33,700 bases of DNA from Planctomycetia bacterium (lineage in GTDB: Bacteria > Planctomycetota > Planctomycetia > Pirellulales > Thermoguttaceae): the NCBI GenBank assembly GCA_030537455.1, contig JAUNMR010000032.1, forward strand, positions 1 through 33,700, given 5' to 3'. Below the pieces are notes generated by a model that did no database searches, was not told the origin of the DNA, and saw only the letters and a program-made list of their open reading frames with translations. Positions 9,425 to 18,059 of the stretch are shown here, in pieces (positions within the stretch are counted from its first letter, which is position 1; each line of letters starts with the position of its first letter). A program made the translations under genes and the position numbers.

Positions 9425-10630
9425 TTACTGCGCCAGCAGCCGCTGGTACGTCTGAAGATACCGCGCGACCATGGTTTCCTTGGAGAACTTTTCGCGTAAC
9501 TGCGCGTAGAGACTGTAATCGACGTGGGTATTAGCCCATTTTTCGATCGCGCGCGTCATGAGTTCGACGCTGAAATCCGCCACGCACTCGCCCATCGTCG
9601 GGGGAATGACCTCCTCTACCCCGCCCGCTTGGAACGCTACCACGGGCGAGCCGCAAAGGAGCGCTTCGCAGGAGACCAAAGAGAACGTCTCGCGACGGCT
9701 CGTCATGATCGTGCAATCGGCGCAAGAATAGAGCGCGGCAAGCTCCTCTTTCCCCTGCGTGAAAGGGATCGTCGTGATATTCAGTGGCAGAACGCTCTTA
9801 TCGCCGTTAAAGCCGACAATGACAAACTGGTACTGGGGCAACTTTTTCGCGCACTCCACCACATACTTTCCCCCCTTAATCGGGTTGGTAAAGCTGGGGG
9901 TCACGTGCAGAATCGTCTTGCGTTCCGGGTCGAGTTCGTACTTCGCGCGAACCGCCGCGGCGTCGACGCGACGAAAGGCGTGCGCGTCCACCCCGTTGTG
10001 GATCGTTTCCAGAGGAAGACCAGAGAGAATTGGCGACGCCTGAGCGCGAAGACGCAACCAGTCGCTCACCGCTACGACCTGAATGTTTTGACTATCAAAA
10101 CCGCTAAAAGCGCGCTTCATTCGCCGGAAATTACTACGCGCGTCGTCACGATAGAACCGCGAAATCAGACCGCGCATACGCGCGCAGTCGTGGCATTCCT
10201 CGCGCCATTTCTCACACTCGAACGCATGACCGCAACCGCCGGTGTGCATGAACTCGCCGTGAAGCGTCAGAACCGTCTTATAGGACTTATCGCGCACGTA
10301 CTCCACCAGACGATAGACGTTCACGAAGTGAGAATTGAGACAATGCAGGTGGACAATATCAGGTTGTTCCGCCTCGATATGGCGCAAAATACGCGCGGTT
10401 GAGATCGGAGAATGACCGAGGTCATTGGAGAACAAGCGCGTTAAGCACGCGTGGCATTTGCTCTCGAACTCGCTCGACGTCTTATACGCGTGCGGCTCGC
10501 TACAACGCTCGCCACGACCGTAACAGACCGCGCAACTGTGACCCGACGCCAGCAGACTACGTTCAATATCGTAGACGATCTTACCGGTACTGCCGCGATT
10601 ATACGTACAATTGATCTGAAATACCTTCAT
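9425..10630 (-). CDS. Glycosyltransferase family 4 protein
   Basis: 401 residues with a GT-B fold. The N-terminal NRGSTGKIVYDIERSLLASG is the glycine-rich acceptor-side motif of CapM/WcaL-like GT4 enzymes. DIVHLHCLNSHFVNVYRL and LTLHGEFMHTGGCGH follow. The C-terminal donor domain has ILHVTPSFTNPIKGGKYVVE, MTSRRETFSLVSCEALLCGSPVVAF and the EX7E-type element. It acts on the cytoplasmic face during assembly of the lipid-linked repeat unit. Sugar donor and linkage cannot be read from sequence. It lies 30 bp behind the polymerase gene. No good Shine-Dalgarno precedes ATG 10630, so coupling to the upstream gene is possible. Confidence 0.9.
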   Translation of the reverse strand: MKVFQINCTYNRGSTGKIVYDIERSLLASGHSCAVCYGRGERCSEPHAYKTSSEFESKCHACLTRLFSNDLGHSPISTARILRHIEAEQPDIVHLHCLNSHFVNVYRLVEYVRDKSYKTVLTLHGEFMHTGGCGHAFECEKWREECHDCARMRGLISRFYRDDARSNFRRMKRAFSGFDSQNIQVVAVSDWLRLRAQASPILSGLPLETIHNGVDAHAFRRVDAAAVRAKYELDPERKTILHVTPSFTNPIKGGKYVVECAKKLPQYQFVIVGFNGDKSVLPLNITTIPFTQGKEELAALYSCADCTIMTSRRETFSLVSCEALLCGSPVVAFQAGGVEEVIPPTMGECVADFSVELMTRAIEKWANTHVDYSLYAQLREKFSKETMVARYLQTYQRLLAQ

Positions 10631-10660
10631 GACACGCTTTCAATAAACGACCCGCGACGA

Positions 10661-11785
10661 CTAGATCGACATAACGTCTTCCCAGAAGAACAAATAAGGA
10701 TAGAACGCCGACGTCTCAATACCTTGGAAAAAGTAAAAGACGCAACATGCGGAAATACCGACGATATAAAGCGCGCGTTGTCGAACGTCTTTAATCGTAT
10801 CGATCGTGAGCGCAACCAAGATGACCTCGAAGATCGAGTAGTACATAACCATGCGGAAGAAGATTGAGTAGCGCAAGACGTCGTAGAGCAGACCCAAACT
10901 TGAAATCGCAAGGTAGTTATAGCACAGCGTGAGTCTCGGGTACTTATCCAGGGTCTGTTTGTAGTAGACCAAACAGAAGAGGAAGACCGCGGTGTGAATA
11001 ATAAAGCCCCACGCCGTGAGCTTATTGGTATTATAGACCAAGTTCTCTACGCGTGAGTCGAAACCGCCCAGTGACTGGAAGACGCGCAAAACTAGACCCG
11101 AAAACGCGTAGAGGAAAAGAGCCATGAGCACGTAAGCGATAATCGTCTTGCGCGACACGCGGAAAGAGAGCCAGTATGCCGGAAGAAAGACGATTGCCGA
11201 CTTGTGTAGCATTGCGGAGAAGACAATCAGTAGCAGGAACTTTACCATTCGACGTTCAAGAATGTACTTAAACGCGAAGCAACTCACGCCCAGCGCCGCC
11301 GCCTGACGCATGCCAGAGAGCGTAAAGGTAAAGTGACCGAGACTACACAACAGAAGAAAAGAGAGCGCCGGGTAAGGCGAAAAACGGTAGATCAGCCAAA
11401 TAAAACCCGAAAAGGAGACGATCGCCCAGAAAAAGAAGCTGTACTGGTGATGGTTGAAGAACTGCGCGATCAAGACGTTGACCAAATGGAAGGTCAGGTC
11501 GCGAGTCTGATAGTCGTAGTTCTCGGGGTGAATAAAGGAGTCGACCGCCATGCTCAGCGTGTAGTCGTGCTGAGCATAGAACATATTCATATACCCTTCG
11601 TTGTCCGCAAATCCTACCGCAATATGGCGCAATCCGCACAGACTAATGAGCACGACCCCAATGCCGAGGCAGTAGACGAGCTTCATTCTCTGCTTGAGCG
11701 CTGGGTTCGGCGTTTTGTTTTGAAAATAGCTCAACAGCAATCCGCCGAGAATAATCAATCCATAGAGCGCGACATAAGGGGCCAT
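10661..11785 (-). CDS. EpsG/Wzy-like polysaccharide polymerase
   Basis: 374-residue integral membrane protein with about 9-11 hydrophobic segments. EpsG-family marks are the polar sequence RHIAVGFADNEGYMNMF (family pattern R..xGxD..Y), FTLSGMRQAAALG and AMLHKSAIVFLPAYWL. The family polymerises lipid-linked repeat units on the outer face of the cytoplasmic membrane. With the flippase in the same operon, this indicates a Wzx/Wzy-dependent polymer rather than a simple protein-linked oligosaccharide. No chain-length regulator (Wzz) or outer-membrane export protein is encoded in the window. Confidence 0.82.
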   Translation of the reverse strand: MAPYVALYGLIILGGLLLSYFQNKTPNPALKQRMKLVYCLGIGVVLISLCGLRHIAVGFADNEGYMNMFYAQHDYTLSMAVDSFIHPENYDYQTRDLTFHLVNVLIAQFFNHHQYSFFFWAIVSFSGFIWLIYRFSPYPALSFLLLCSLGHFTFTLSGMRQAAALGVSCFAFKYILERRMVKFLLLIVFSAMLHKSAIVFLPAYWLSFRVSRKTIIAYVLMALFLYAFSGLVLRVFQSLGGFDSRVENLVYNTNKLTAWGFIIHTAVFLFCLVYYKQTLDKYPRLTLCYNYLAISSLGLLYDVLRYSIFFRMVMYYSIFEVILVALTIDTIKDVRQRALYIVGISACCVFYFFQGIETSAFYPYLFFWEDVMSI

Positions 11786-11822
11786 GAAAAATCTCTCGTA
11801 GTCTTAAAGAACACGCACGAAT

Positions 11823-13157
11823 CTACTGCGCCGTACGATCCAGAGCGCTACGCATAACGCTCAGGAAGCGTTCGTCCATCATGTCTTTATCGTGGTTGAG
11901 TTTGGCGCAACGCAACGCTTTCTTCTGGTATTCCAGCACAATCTCCGGTCGTTCCAAAAGTTCGGTGAGAACCGCGCGCAGTTCCTGCGCCGAGCACGCT
12001 GTGAGCGCCGCGTCGTACTTGCGGAAATACGCCAAAGGTGCAAAGGACTCCTTGCCCACCGCAAGAATGCACTTGCCATTGCCGAGGTAATCGGTAATCT
12101 TTGTGGAGAAGGAAAGGCGCGCGGTATTGACCTTACGACCTTCCAGCGCTTCCACAAAGAGCGCGACGTCCGCTTCACACTGAATGCGCGCGACCTCCGA
12201 ACGCGGCACGAACCCGCAACGTCGCACGCTGCCGCGATTCAAGCGCTTGTCTAATTCCTCAGGCAATTGCGTGCCGGAGTAGATCTCCAGGGTGGCGAGT
12301 TCACGACCGGCAAGCGTATTGAGTTCATTGAGTTGGTCAGCGACCAGCGCAAGGGACTCGCCGCGACCGATCAGAAGATTGCCGGTATACACAAACCGTA
12401 GCGGTCTCTTCACGGGTCGGTCCGCCAGCGTGGGATCGACGCGAACCCCTTTGGTGAGAATATGACTATTCACGCCAAAGAGGGAGTCGACTTCTTCTTT
12501 CTGCTTATCGACGATAACAAAGAGTTCTCTACAGTTTTTGCAAAGCCAGCGAATTTTTCTTCTCAAAAAGAAACGGTGAATATACGCTATAGGACTCTTG
12601 CACGACGCGTAGGAATAGTTGTCGTCGAACATATAGCAGACGAACGGCTTGCCGGTCATTTTCGCGAGGTACTGCTGCAATCGCCCCATATAGATTGTCG
12701 GATAGAGCGGAAAAAAGAGCAGATCTGGCTCGAACGAATCGACGAACTGCCTCAGTTTAGGGGACTTCCAGCGTCCCAGGAGCCACACGATCTCACGACA
12801 GGTGTTAAGAAAACGCGTGCGCGACAGACCGCTTTTGGCGTAACGCTGACGTTCCGCGACCGCTTCAGCGCTGGGCTGTTCCGCATTGAGCGCCGGCGTT
12901 TCCTTACCGACTTTGCGCCACGGTCGAAAGACGCTGCGCAAAACCGCGCTTTCACTGATCTGAAAGAACCGCGCCGCACGGTCGGTCTGCGGCAGATCCG
13001 CGCGAGTATAGACGACCGCGATCTTCTCGGGATCCCAACATGAGAAGACGTTCATGAGCGTGTGTAGCGACGGCTCGCCGCGCCAGGCGCTAATCGTGGC
13101 AATGAGAACCTTAGGGACAGGCGCGCGGTCGGCGTTCTCGGAATTAGGAGACGACAT
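11823..13157 (-). CDS. GT-B fold glycosyltransferase
   Basis: 444 residues. The N-terminal half has VLIATISAWRGEPSLHTLMN and EPDLLFFPLYPTIYM; the donor half has PLRFVYTGNLLIGRGES, RCGFVPRSEVARIQCEADVAL and STKITDYLGNGKCILAVG, which fit GT4-like transferases. It carries an insertion near residues 70-130 with a charged low-complexity part. Substrates are unknown. Start ATG 13157 has AGGA eight bases upstream; 32 bp separate it from the previous gene of the operon. It probably adds one sugar of the repeat unit in the cytoplasm. Confidence 0.8.
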   Translation of the reverse strand: MSSPNSENADRAPVPKVLIATISAWRGEPSLHTLMNVFSCWDPEKIAVVYTRADLPQTDRAARFFQISESAVLRSVFRPWRKVGKETPALNAEQPSAEAVAERQRYAKSGLSRTRFLNTCREIVWLLGRWKSPKLRQFVDSFEPDLLFFPLYPTIYMGRLQQYLAKMTGKPFVCYMFDDNYSYASCKSPIAYIHRFFLRRKIRWLCKNCRELFVIVDKQKEEVDSLFGVNSHILTKGVRVDPTLADRPVKRPLRFVYTGNLLIGRGESLALVADQLNELNTLAGRELATLEIYSGTQLPEELDKRLNRGSVRRCGFVPRSEVARIQCEADVALFVEALEGRKVNTARLSFSTKITDYLGNGKCILAVGKESFAPLAYFRKYDAALTACSAQELRAVLTELLERPEIVLEYQKKALRCAKLNHDKDMMDERFLSVMRSALDRTAQ

Positions 13158-13189
13158 AGACTATCCTAGCGTAAGGGGGGGAACGACGC

Positions 13190-14392
13190 TCAGGCGTCGA
13201 AACGATACTCTTGACCGCGAGGCGCAACGCCCGCGACCGTCTCGATAAAGTTCACAATCACCGCGTCGGGAGTACGTTTGATCGTATCGAGCACAAACTG
13301 ACGACCGGCGCGCCCCATCTGCCGACGCAACTGCGGGGAGTCGATCAGACGCTGTAGCGCCGCAACGAGCGGCTCTACCTGGCGCGTGGGAACCATAATT
13401 CCGGTCTGACCGTCAATGAGCGAGTCTCGCGCGCCGACCGCGTCGGTTAGAACCACGGGTCGTTCCAGTCTGGCCGCTTCGATTCCCACGGCGGAACGCG
13501 CTTCGCGATAGGTCGGACAAACGAAAATATCGCAGGCGCAGTAGAAGAGCGGCACCGCCTCGCGCGGCATGAGTCCGGTGCGAATAATGCGCGCGTTATT
13601 CTCCAGCTCGTTCCAGGTCTGCTCGCCCATGAGACGATTCGGGTCGTCGTCTTTACCGACCATAATCAGATAGAGATTCTCATTGGTCTTCTGCAGTTCC
13701 ACGAACGCCTTGACCAGTTCGCGCACGCCCTTGTCGCGACAAAGTCGCCCGACAAAGAGCAGTAGCGTGGCGTCGAGTGGCACGTTGTAGCGCGCGCGCA
13801 GTTCCTCGACCTGCTCGCGACTATACTGCGCGGGGTCAAATCGCGCGAGTTCCTCTTGCCGACCGGGTCTCAGATGGATTTGGGTGAGCTTTTTAGCGGG
13901 ACAGCATTTATCCTTGAGAATCGCCTGGCACAGCGACGGGGTAATCGCGACCACGCGGCGCGCGCAAAGACACGACACGCGCTCCATGAGCGTATAGACC
14001 GCGCGTTTGGGTCCTTTGAAATCCTCGTAAGCGCGACCGATAATCGAGTAGAGAACGCGATGACCGGTCAGGCGCGCCGCGAGATTCACCAGTAGCCCGG
14101 CCTTGGGCGAGGCGACGTAGACCAGGTCAAAGCGATTAAACACAAAGAAGACCAGCAGGCGGCACAGACACAGAAAGTCAATCAGAGGCTTGGGTTTACG
14201 AACAAGTTGAGGCACAAAGACTTGACGGTCGCTACAGAACTGGTAACTCTTGAACTTTTCAAGTTCGCCGCCGGCCAGAAGCGTTACGTTCCAGCCGTTG
14301 CGACGTAGAATCGTGCACATCTCGCGATAGAACAGCATCGTGCCGTTGTAAGTCGTCGCGAGACATAGCTTTTTGCTCTTAGACTTGGTCAT
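13190..14392 (-). CDS. Glycosyltransferase family 4 protein (PglA-like)
   Basis: 400 residues. KLCLATTYNGTMLFYREMC, LVYVASPKAGLLVNLAARLTG and SIIGRAYEDFKGPKRAVYTLMER resemble Campylobacter PglA-type GT4 enzymes, which add the second sugar onto undecaprenyl-diphospho-bacillosamine. The donor half shows LLLFVGRLCRDKGVRELVKAF and FVCPTYREARSAVGIEAARL. With PglC- and PglE-like proteins in the same operon, a role as the first transferase acting on the priming sugar is plausible. The frame extends upstream into the fumarase gene, but ATG 14392 matches the family N-terminus and leaves a 44 bp gap, so it is preferred. Confidence 0.85.
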   Translation of the reverse strand: MTKSKSKKLCLATTYNGTMLFYREMCTILRRNGWNVTLLAGGELEKFKSYQFCSDRQVFVPQLVRKPKPLIDFLCLCRLLVFFVFNRFDLVYVASPKAGLLVNLAARLTGHRVLYSIIGRAYEDFKGPKRAVYTLMERVSCLCARRVVAITPSLCQAILKDKCCPAKKLTQIHLRPGRQEELARFDPAQYSREQVEELRARYNVPLDATLLLFVGRLCRDKGVRELVKAFVELQKTNENLYLIMVGKDDDPNRLMGEQTWNELENNARIIRTGLMPREAVPLFYCACDIFVCPTYREARSAVGIEAARLERPVVLTDAVGARDSLIDGQTGIMVPTRQVEPLVAALQRLIDSPQLRRQMGRAGRQFVLDTIKRTPDAVIVNFIETVAGVAPRGQEYRFDA

Positions 14393-14436
14393 ATCAGCGC
14401 AGGGAGGGTACGACGTCGCGCGCGCGACGCGAGGGG

Positions 14437-15303
14437 TTAGAACAGGTCGACCGTGGCAATACGCGGTTCGAAACAGCAACACGGTCGCACACAAACGATA
14501 CGCACGCCGCTGGCGCGTTGCGGTCCGACCTTCATAAAGGTAGCAAGAACACTGGTCTGACCGTGCAGACCGAGCGGACCGACGTCGGAGGCGTTCACAC
14601 GCGCGGTGATTTCCGACTCAAACGCGCTCTGTACGTCGTAACGACCGTCCACCTGTGCCTGTAGCGCCATTGCGGACGCCTCAAAGTGGGAGCGTCCCAC
14701 GCCGATCGCAAGCGTACAGGGCGAGCAACCAAGTTGAGAAACCATCTCCGTCGCCCACTCCACGATCTGATCCAAAACGACCTGAACGTTATGCTTATGA
14801 AAAACGCGATAGCACTTGCCGCGAATCGCCGGTCCGCCCCCGTACATGAGGATATGCAGGCGCGCGACGTTCTCCTCACAACGGCGAAGAAGGATGGGCG
14901 AAGGCTCCACCCCCGCTGAGTCGGGGTTAAGACCGCCGGACTGGTCGATCCGCTGCGCGTCGTCCCCCATAATACCCATGGGACGACCGGGAAGTTCGCG
15001 AAGACCTTCCTGGACGCCCTGACGAATCGCGTCGAGCGCACGACCGGTCAATGCCACGTCCGAACCAAGCTCCAAAACAAGATGGGGAATACCGGAGTCG
15101 TCGCAAAGAGGACTGTGATCGCGTTGAGCGACTAGCGCGTTCTCTAGGATCGTCTCAAGAACCCATTTGCCGCGAGGATTGCTCTCTTCGGCGATCGCAC
15201 GACGATACGCCGCCTGTTTATCGGCGCGAAAAGTCGAACCGGCTTCCACGAGCGTTGTGCGCACGCGCGAGACGATCGCGTCATAATCGAGCGTAAGTTC
15301 CAT
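14437..15303 (-). CDS. Class I fumarase / tartrate dehydratase, alpha subunit
   Basis: 288 residues, the usual size for the alpha subunit of two-subunit [4Fe-4S] hydro-lyases (fumarase, L-tartrate dehydratase, mesaconase). Candidate cluster cysteines are C67 in PLCDDSGIP (family PxCQDTG), C193 in LGCSPCTLAIGVG, and one of C271-C277 in VCVRPCCCFEPR. Family enzymes reversibly add or remove water from a four- or five-carbon hydroxydiacid. The true substrate is open. The operon position suggests a dedicated biosynthetic use rather than the TCA cycle (inference). Start 15303 is chosen over an upstream codon because AAGGAG precedes it. It follows the beta subunit gene by 39 bp. Confidence 0.85.
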   Translation of the reverse strand: MELTLDYDAIVSRVRTTLVEAGSTFRADKQAAYRRAIAEESNPRGKWVLETILENALVAQRDHSPLCDDSGIPHLVLELGSDVALTGRALDAIRQGVQEGLRELPGRPMGIMGDDAQRIDQSGGLNPDSAGVEPSPILLRRCEENVARLHILMYGGGPAIRGKCYRVFHKHNVQVVLDQIVEWATEMVSQLGCSPCTLAIGVGRSHFEASAMALQAQVDGRYDVQSAFESEITARVNASDVGPLGLHGQTSVLATFMKVGPQRASGVRIVCVRPCCCFEPRIATVDLF

Positions 15304-15342
15304 ATTTAGCGTCTCCTTCGATAGGACTGCGAATCGCACGAC

Positions 15343-15855
15343 TTAGCTATGATAGATACTCGAACCGTGAGCCGCCGCGATAATCGCGGGATAGCGGTCG
15401 ACCTTCAGCGAGTAAAACGCTTCCATACCCAGCTCGGGAAAAGCCACGACGCGAACGTCGCTGGTCTTTGCGCCCAGTAGCGCGGTGACCGGTGGAATCA
15501 CCGCGTAGACCGAATGGAAACGCTCCAGCGCGTCGATCGTTTCACGCTTGAGCGCGCCCTTGCCAAGGTGAAGTTTCACACCTAGCTCCGATAGCGGCGA
15601 GATACTGCTCTCGATTTCAAGCTTATTGCTCGACGTCGGACCCACGCCGGCGGGACTCACCGCCGTGTGAAAAATCACGCTGCCCTGCAGGTCAATTCCA
15701 GCGCAGGCGAGCGCGTTCTGCGACGCCAAGTTCAGAATCTTCGGCAGAACCGCGTCGCGACCGCAGAAGATATAACCGGAGATTGCGATCATATCGCCAA
15801 CCTTAAGGCGCTGGAGCGCCTCGTCGGTTATCGGCGTGGTTAATTCAAACGTCAT
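15343..15855 (-). CDS. Class I fumarase / tartrate dehydratase, beta subunit
   Basis: 170 residues, corresponding to the C-terminal domain of class I fumarases. Visible family marks: GYIFCGRDAVLPKIL, TAVSPAGVGPTSSNKLE, LGKGALKRET, ELGMEAFYSLKVDRYPAI and HGSSIY. It is expected to pair with the product of the next gene to form the active hydro-lyase. GAGGAG lies upstream of ATG 15855. The subunits are encoded beta before alpha in transcription order. Confidence 0.87.
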   Translation of the reverse strand: MTFELTTPITDEALQRLKVGDMIAISGYIFCGRDAVLPKILNLASQNALACAGIDLQGSVIFHTAVSPAGVGPTSSNKLEIESSISPLSELGVKLHLGKGALKRETIDALERFHSVYAVIPPVTALLGAKTSDVRVVAFPELGMEAFYSLKVDRYPAIIAAAHGSSIYHS

Positions 15856-15894
15856 GACCTATGAAACTCCTCGACAATCGTGTAATAGGCTTGC

Positions 15895-17094
15895 TTACGC
15901 TTGTTGACTGCGCGAGGACGCGAGCGCTTCGCGAATCGCGTCCTGATCCTGTGCGGCGGCAAACAGATGCAGATACGCCTCTTCGTTTTCGATCACGCCA
16001 AAGGCGCGCGCGCGCATAACGACTTTACGCGCCCAGTTCGTATGGGGCTTAACCTCGTTCATCTTATTAGAGCCGGCGCCCTTAACGACCCCGCCCTGCT
16101 TGTGACCGATGATCATACACGCGTCGTCGTATTCCTCTTTCGTCACCGCCATGAGAGCATTGACGAATCGCACGTGCGTCGGATGGATCACCGTGCGACC
16201 GACGAACCCGTTCGCCTTGTCGAGAATGACCTCGCGAAGAAGACCGTCGACCTCGTTATTAACGATCGGCAGGCGCTTGAGAAGATAGTCGTGAATACTG
16301 TGCTTCGGCAATTCGTCGAACATAAGCTGTTTCGGCGCGCGGAAATATTCCCAGACCGGTCCGGAAACCACGTAATCGTTATTACGACCGCAGACGTTGA
16401 GAATATCGCAGAGGCATTCTCTGACCGTCATAATATCGTAGATCGAATAATCGACGCCACGACGCACGCCGAAGACGGAGGAGAAGTCGGTGCCGCCGAC
16501 GCGGACCTGCAGAACCAGATCGCGATATTTATCGAGAATCCGTTTAATACCGGTCAGTTCCGACATTCTTGTCTCTTTATACGCCACCTCAGGGTCTTCG
16601 ATAATCGGCATACCGTAGAGGATTTCATCGAGGCGTTCATTGAGGTCTTTGAGGTACGCGTAGTATTCGTAACCGTTCTCAGCGTTAAACTTCGGGAAAT
16701 TAATACCGCAGAGGGAACGCGCTTCGTGCTTGGTGAGCGCGGAGGTAAAATGTTTAAACTGGTCAAGATTGCGAATACGCACAAAGATCAGCGGAACGCG
16801 ATCGGCGCTCAGTTGACCGGAATCGACCGCGTCGGTAACGGTTGCCAGTAGCTTATGTACGTTCTCTTCCGCCGCGGGAACCTGGTCCTCGGGGCAGGCG
16901 TCTTCAAAGCACAGTACGATCGTCGTCAGGTCGGGCATAGCGCAGGAGAGGATCTTCGGCGCAAAGTCTTTGGTACCCGGCATATACATAGTGGCGCCAA
17001 GACAGTACTGCAGAAGTTCGCGATCGGTGTGCTTGTCGAAATTTTCAGGCGCGACCACAAACGGAAAGTTAGGATTGCCTAGATGATGTCTCAT
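15895..17094 (-). CDS. CitE-like C-C bond lyase (PF15617-type TIM barrel)
   Basis: 399 residues, about 100 longer than CitE. Marks of the PF15617 group in the HpcH/HpaI-CitE superfamily: PDLTTIVLCFEDA (metal-site region), RVGGTDFSSVFGVRRGVDY, YDIMTVRECLCDILNV, SGPVWEYF, ANGFVGRTVIHPTHVRFVNA and NKMNEVKPHTNWA. The superfamily makes or breaks C-C bonds next to a 2-oxo acid, acyl-CoA or oxaloacetate-type enolate with Mg2+. PF15617 members are known from ter-associated biosynthetic operons that also contain ATP-grasp ligases. Its ATG overlaps the stop of the upstream U32-like gene (ATGA), with GGGAG upstream, so the two are translationally coupled. The substrate is unknown. Confidence 0.85.
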   Translation of the reverse strand: MRHHLGNPNFPFVVAPENFDKHTDRELLQYCLGATMYMPGTKDFAPKILSCAMPDLTTIVLCFEDACPEDQVPAAEENVHKLLATVTDAVDSGQLSADRVPLIFVRIRNLDQFKHFTSALTKHEARSLCGINFPKFNAENGYEYYAYLKDLNERLDEILYGMPIIEDPEVAYKETRMSELTGIKRILDKYRDLVLQVRVGGTDFSSVFGVRRGVDYSIYDIMTVRECLCDILNVCGRNNDYVVSGPVWEYFRAPKQLMFDELPKHSIHDYLLKRLPIVNNEVDGLLREVILDKANGFVGRTVIHPTHVRFVNALMAVTKEEYDDACMIIGHKQGGVVKGAGSNKMNEVKPHTNWARKVVMRARAFGVIENEEAYLHLFAAAQDQDAIREALASSRSQQA

Positions 17095-17993
17095 TTCAAA
17101 CTCCCTTTCGGAGACTGAACCGCCTCTGGATAATACTCACGAATCATACGCGCGACCAGCGAAACCTGTTTCGCGCGTTTTTTAGCGTCTTGAACCGTGC
17201 TGTCCCAGCTGTGGGTTTGCGCAACGGAGCCGCCCGTCTTGAGATAGATCGGAGAAGCAACGCGCACCATTTCAGGCGCTTCGTAATGGCGAATAAAGCC
17301 GCCGGTCGATTGGGGATTTTCCGTGTGGATATCGATCGGAACGCTCACCGCCTGACGCATGGACGCGAGCATTTGCAACTGAATATCGCGAACCGGATTG
17401 ATCGAGTCGACGCCGTTGAGTTCCAATAGGCGCGCGGAAGAAGGATTGCAACAGCCCGCGTGAGCCGACATCTTGAAGTGGCAGTCGCTGGGAATCAGAC
17501 CGGACTTGCGCGCTTCGTTAAGAACCCAAAGGCAGCCCTCGTCGTAGATCAAAAAGCCGCGACAACCCAGACCCGAGGCGCGTTTGACCTCTTCGATCGA
17601 GCGAACGATCTGCTCCTGACCACGAAGACGATAGCCCATACGGCAGCCTTCAGGGGTATTGACCGACGCGCTGGTATCGGTCGTCGCACGCGGTCCGATC
17701 GCGAGGACAAGGTCCGTTTGAGCCGTGCGCGCAAGCTCTACCATTTTACTGATTTCCTCGTCCGTGAGCATCATAATGCCCTTGGTTTGGGTGACGCGAT
17801 GCAGGTACAAACCGTATTTATCGATTTCCTCCAAGAGCGCTTCCATAACGGCGGGCCCTTGAATCCCAGGCACCTCAAAGCGATACTGACCGCCGTCGGC
17901 AAAGCGTTTGTCGGAGGTTGGCAAATCATAGGCGTCGCCGCCAGGCAGACCGAGTGTGCGCAAAAACGCGCGCGTTTCTTCCATACTATTCAT
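17091..17993 (-). CDS. U32-like TIM-barrel protein (peptidase U32 family label)
   Basis: 300 residues. A conserved-looking core runs through RFEVPGIQGPAVMEALLEE, RVTQTKGIMMLTDEEI, GYRLRGQEQIVRSIEEV, GFLIYDEGCLWVLNEARK, FKMSAHAGCCNPSSARLLE and INPVRDIQLQMLASMRQAV. It fits stand-alone U32-like barrels usually labelled peptidase. Several cysteines are present, but I cannot match the four-cysteine Fe-S pattern of UbiU/TrhP. A metabolic enzyme acting with the coupled C-C lyase is more likely than a protease (inference). ATG 17993 is chosen because AAGGA stands upstream; an in-frame start 45 bp earlier lacks this. The stop overlaps the next gene by four bases. Confidence 0.65.
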   Translation of the reverse strand: MNSMEETRAFLRTLGLPGGDAYDLPTSDKRFADGGQYRFEVPGIQGPAVMEALLEEIDKYGLYLHRVTQTKGIMMLTDEEISKMVELARTAQTDLVLAIGPRATTDTSASVNTPEGCRMGYRLRGQEQIVRSIEEVKRASGLGCRGFLIYDEGCLWVLNEARKSGLIPSDCHFKMSAHAGCCNPSSARLLELNGVDSINPVRDIQLQMLASMRQAVSVPIDIHTENPQSTGGFIRHYEAPEMVRVASPIYLKTGGSVAQTHSWDSTVQDAKKRAKQVSLVARMIREYYPEAVQSPKGSLK

Positions 17994-18059
17994 AGTTCTT
18001 CTTCCTTTTGCGCAACGCGAAAAGCACGCGTTGCTCATGGCGTATTATACGAACGTCCT

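Noticed and set aside
17091..17993. Secreted or collagenase-type U32 peptidase
   Set aside because: No signal peptide and no protease context. The operon and the coupling to a C-C lyase suggest a cytoplasmic metabolic enzyme.
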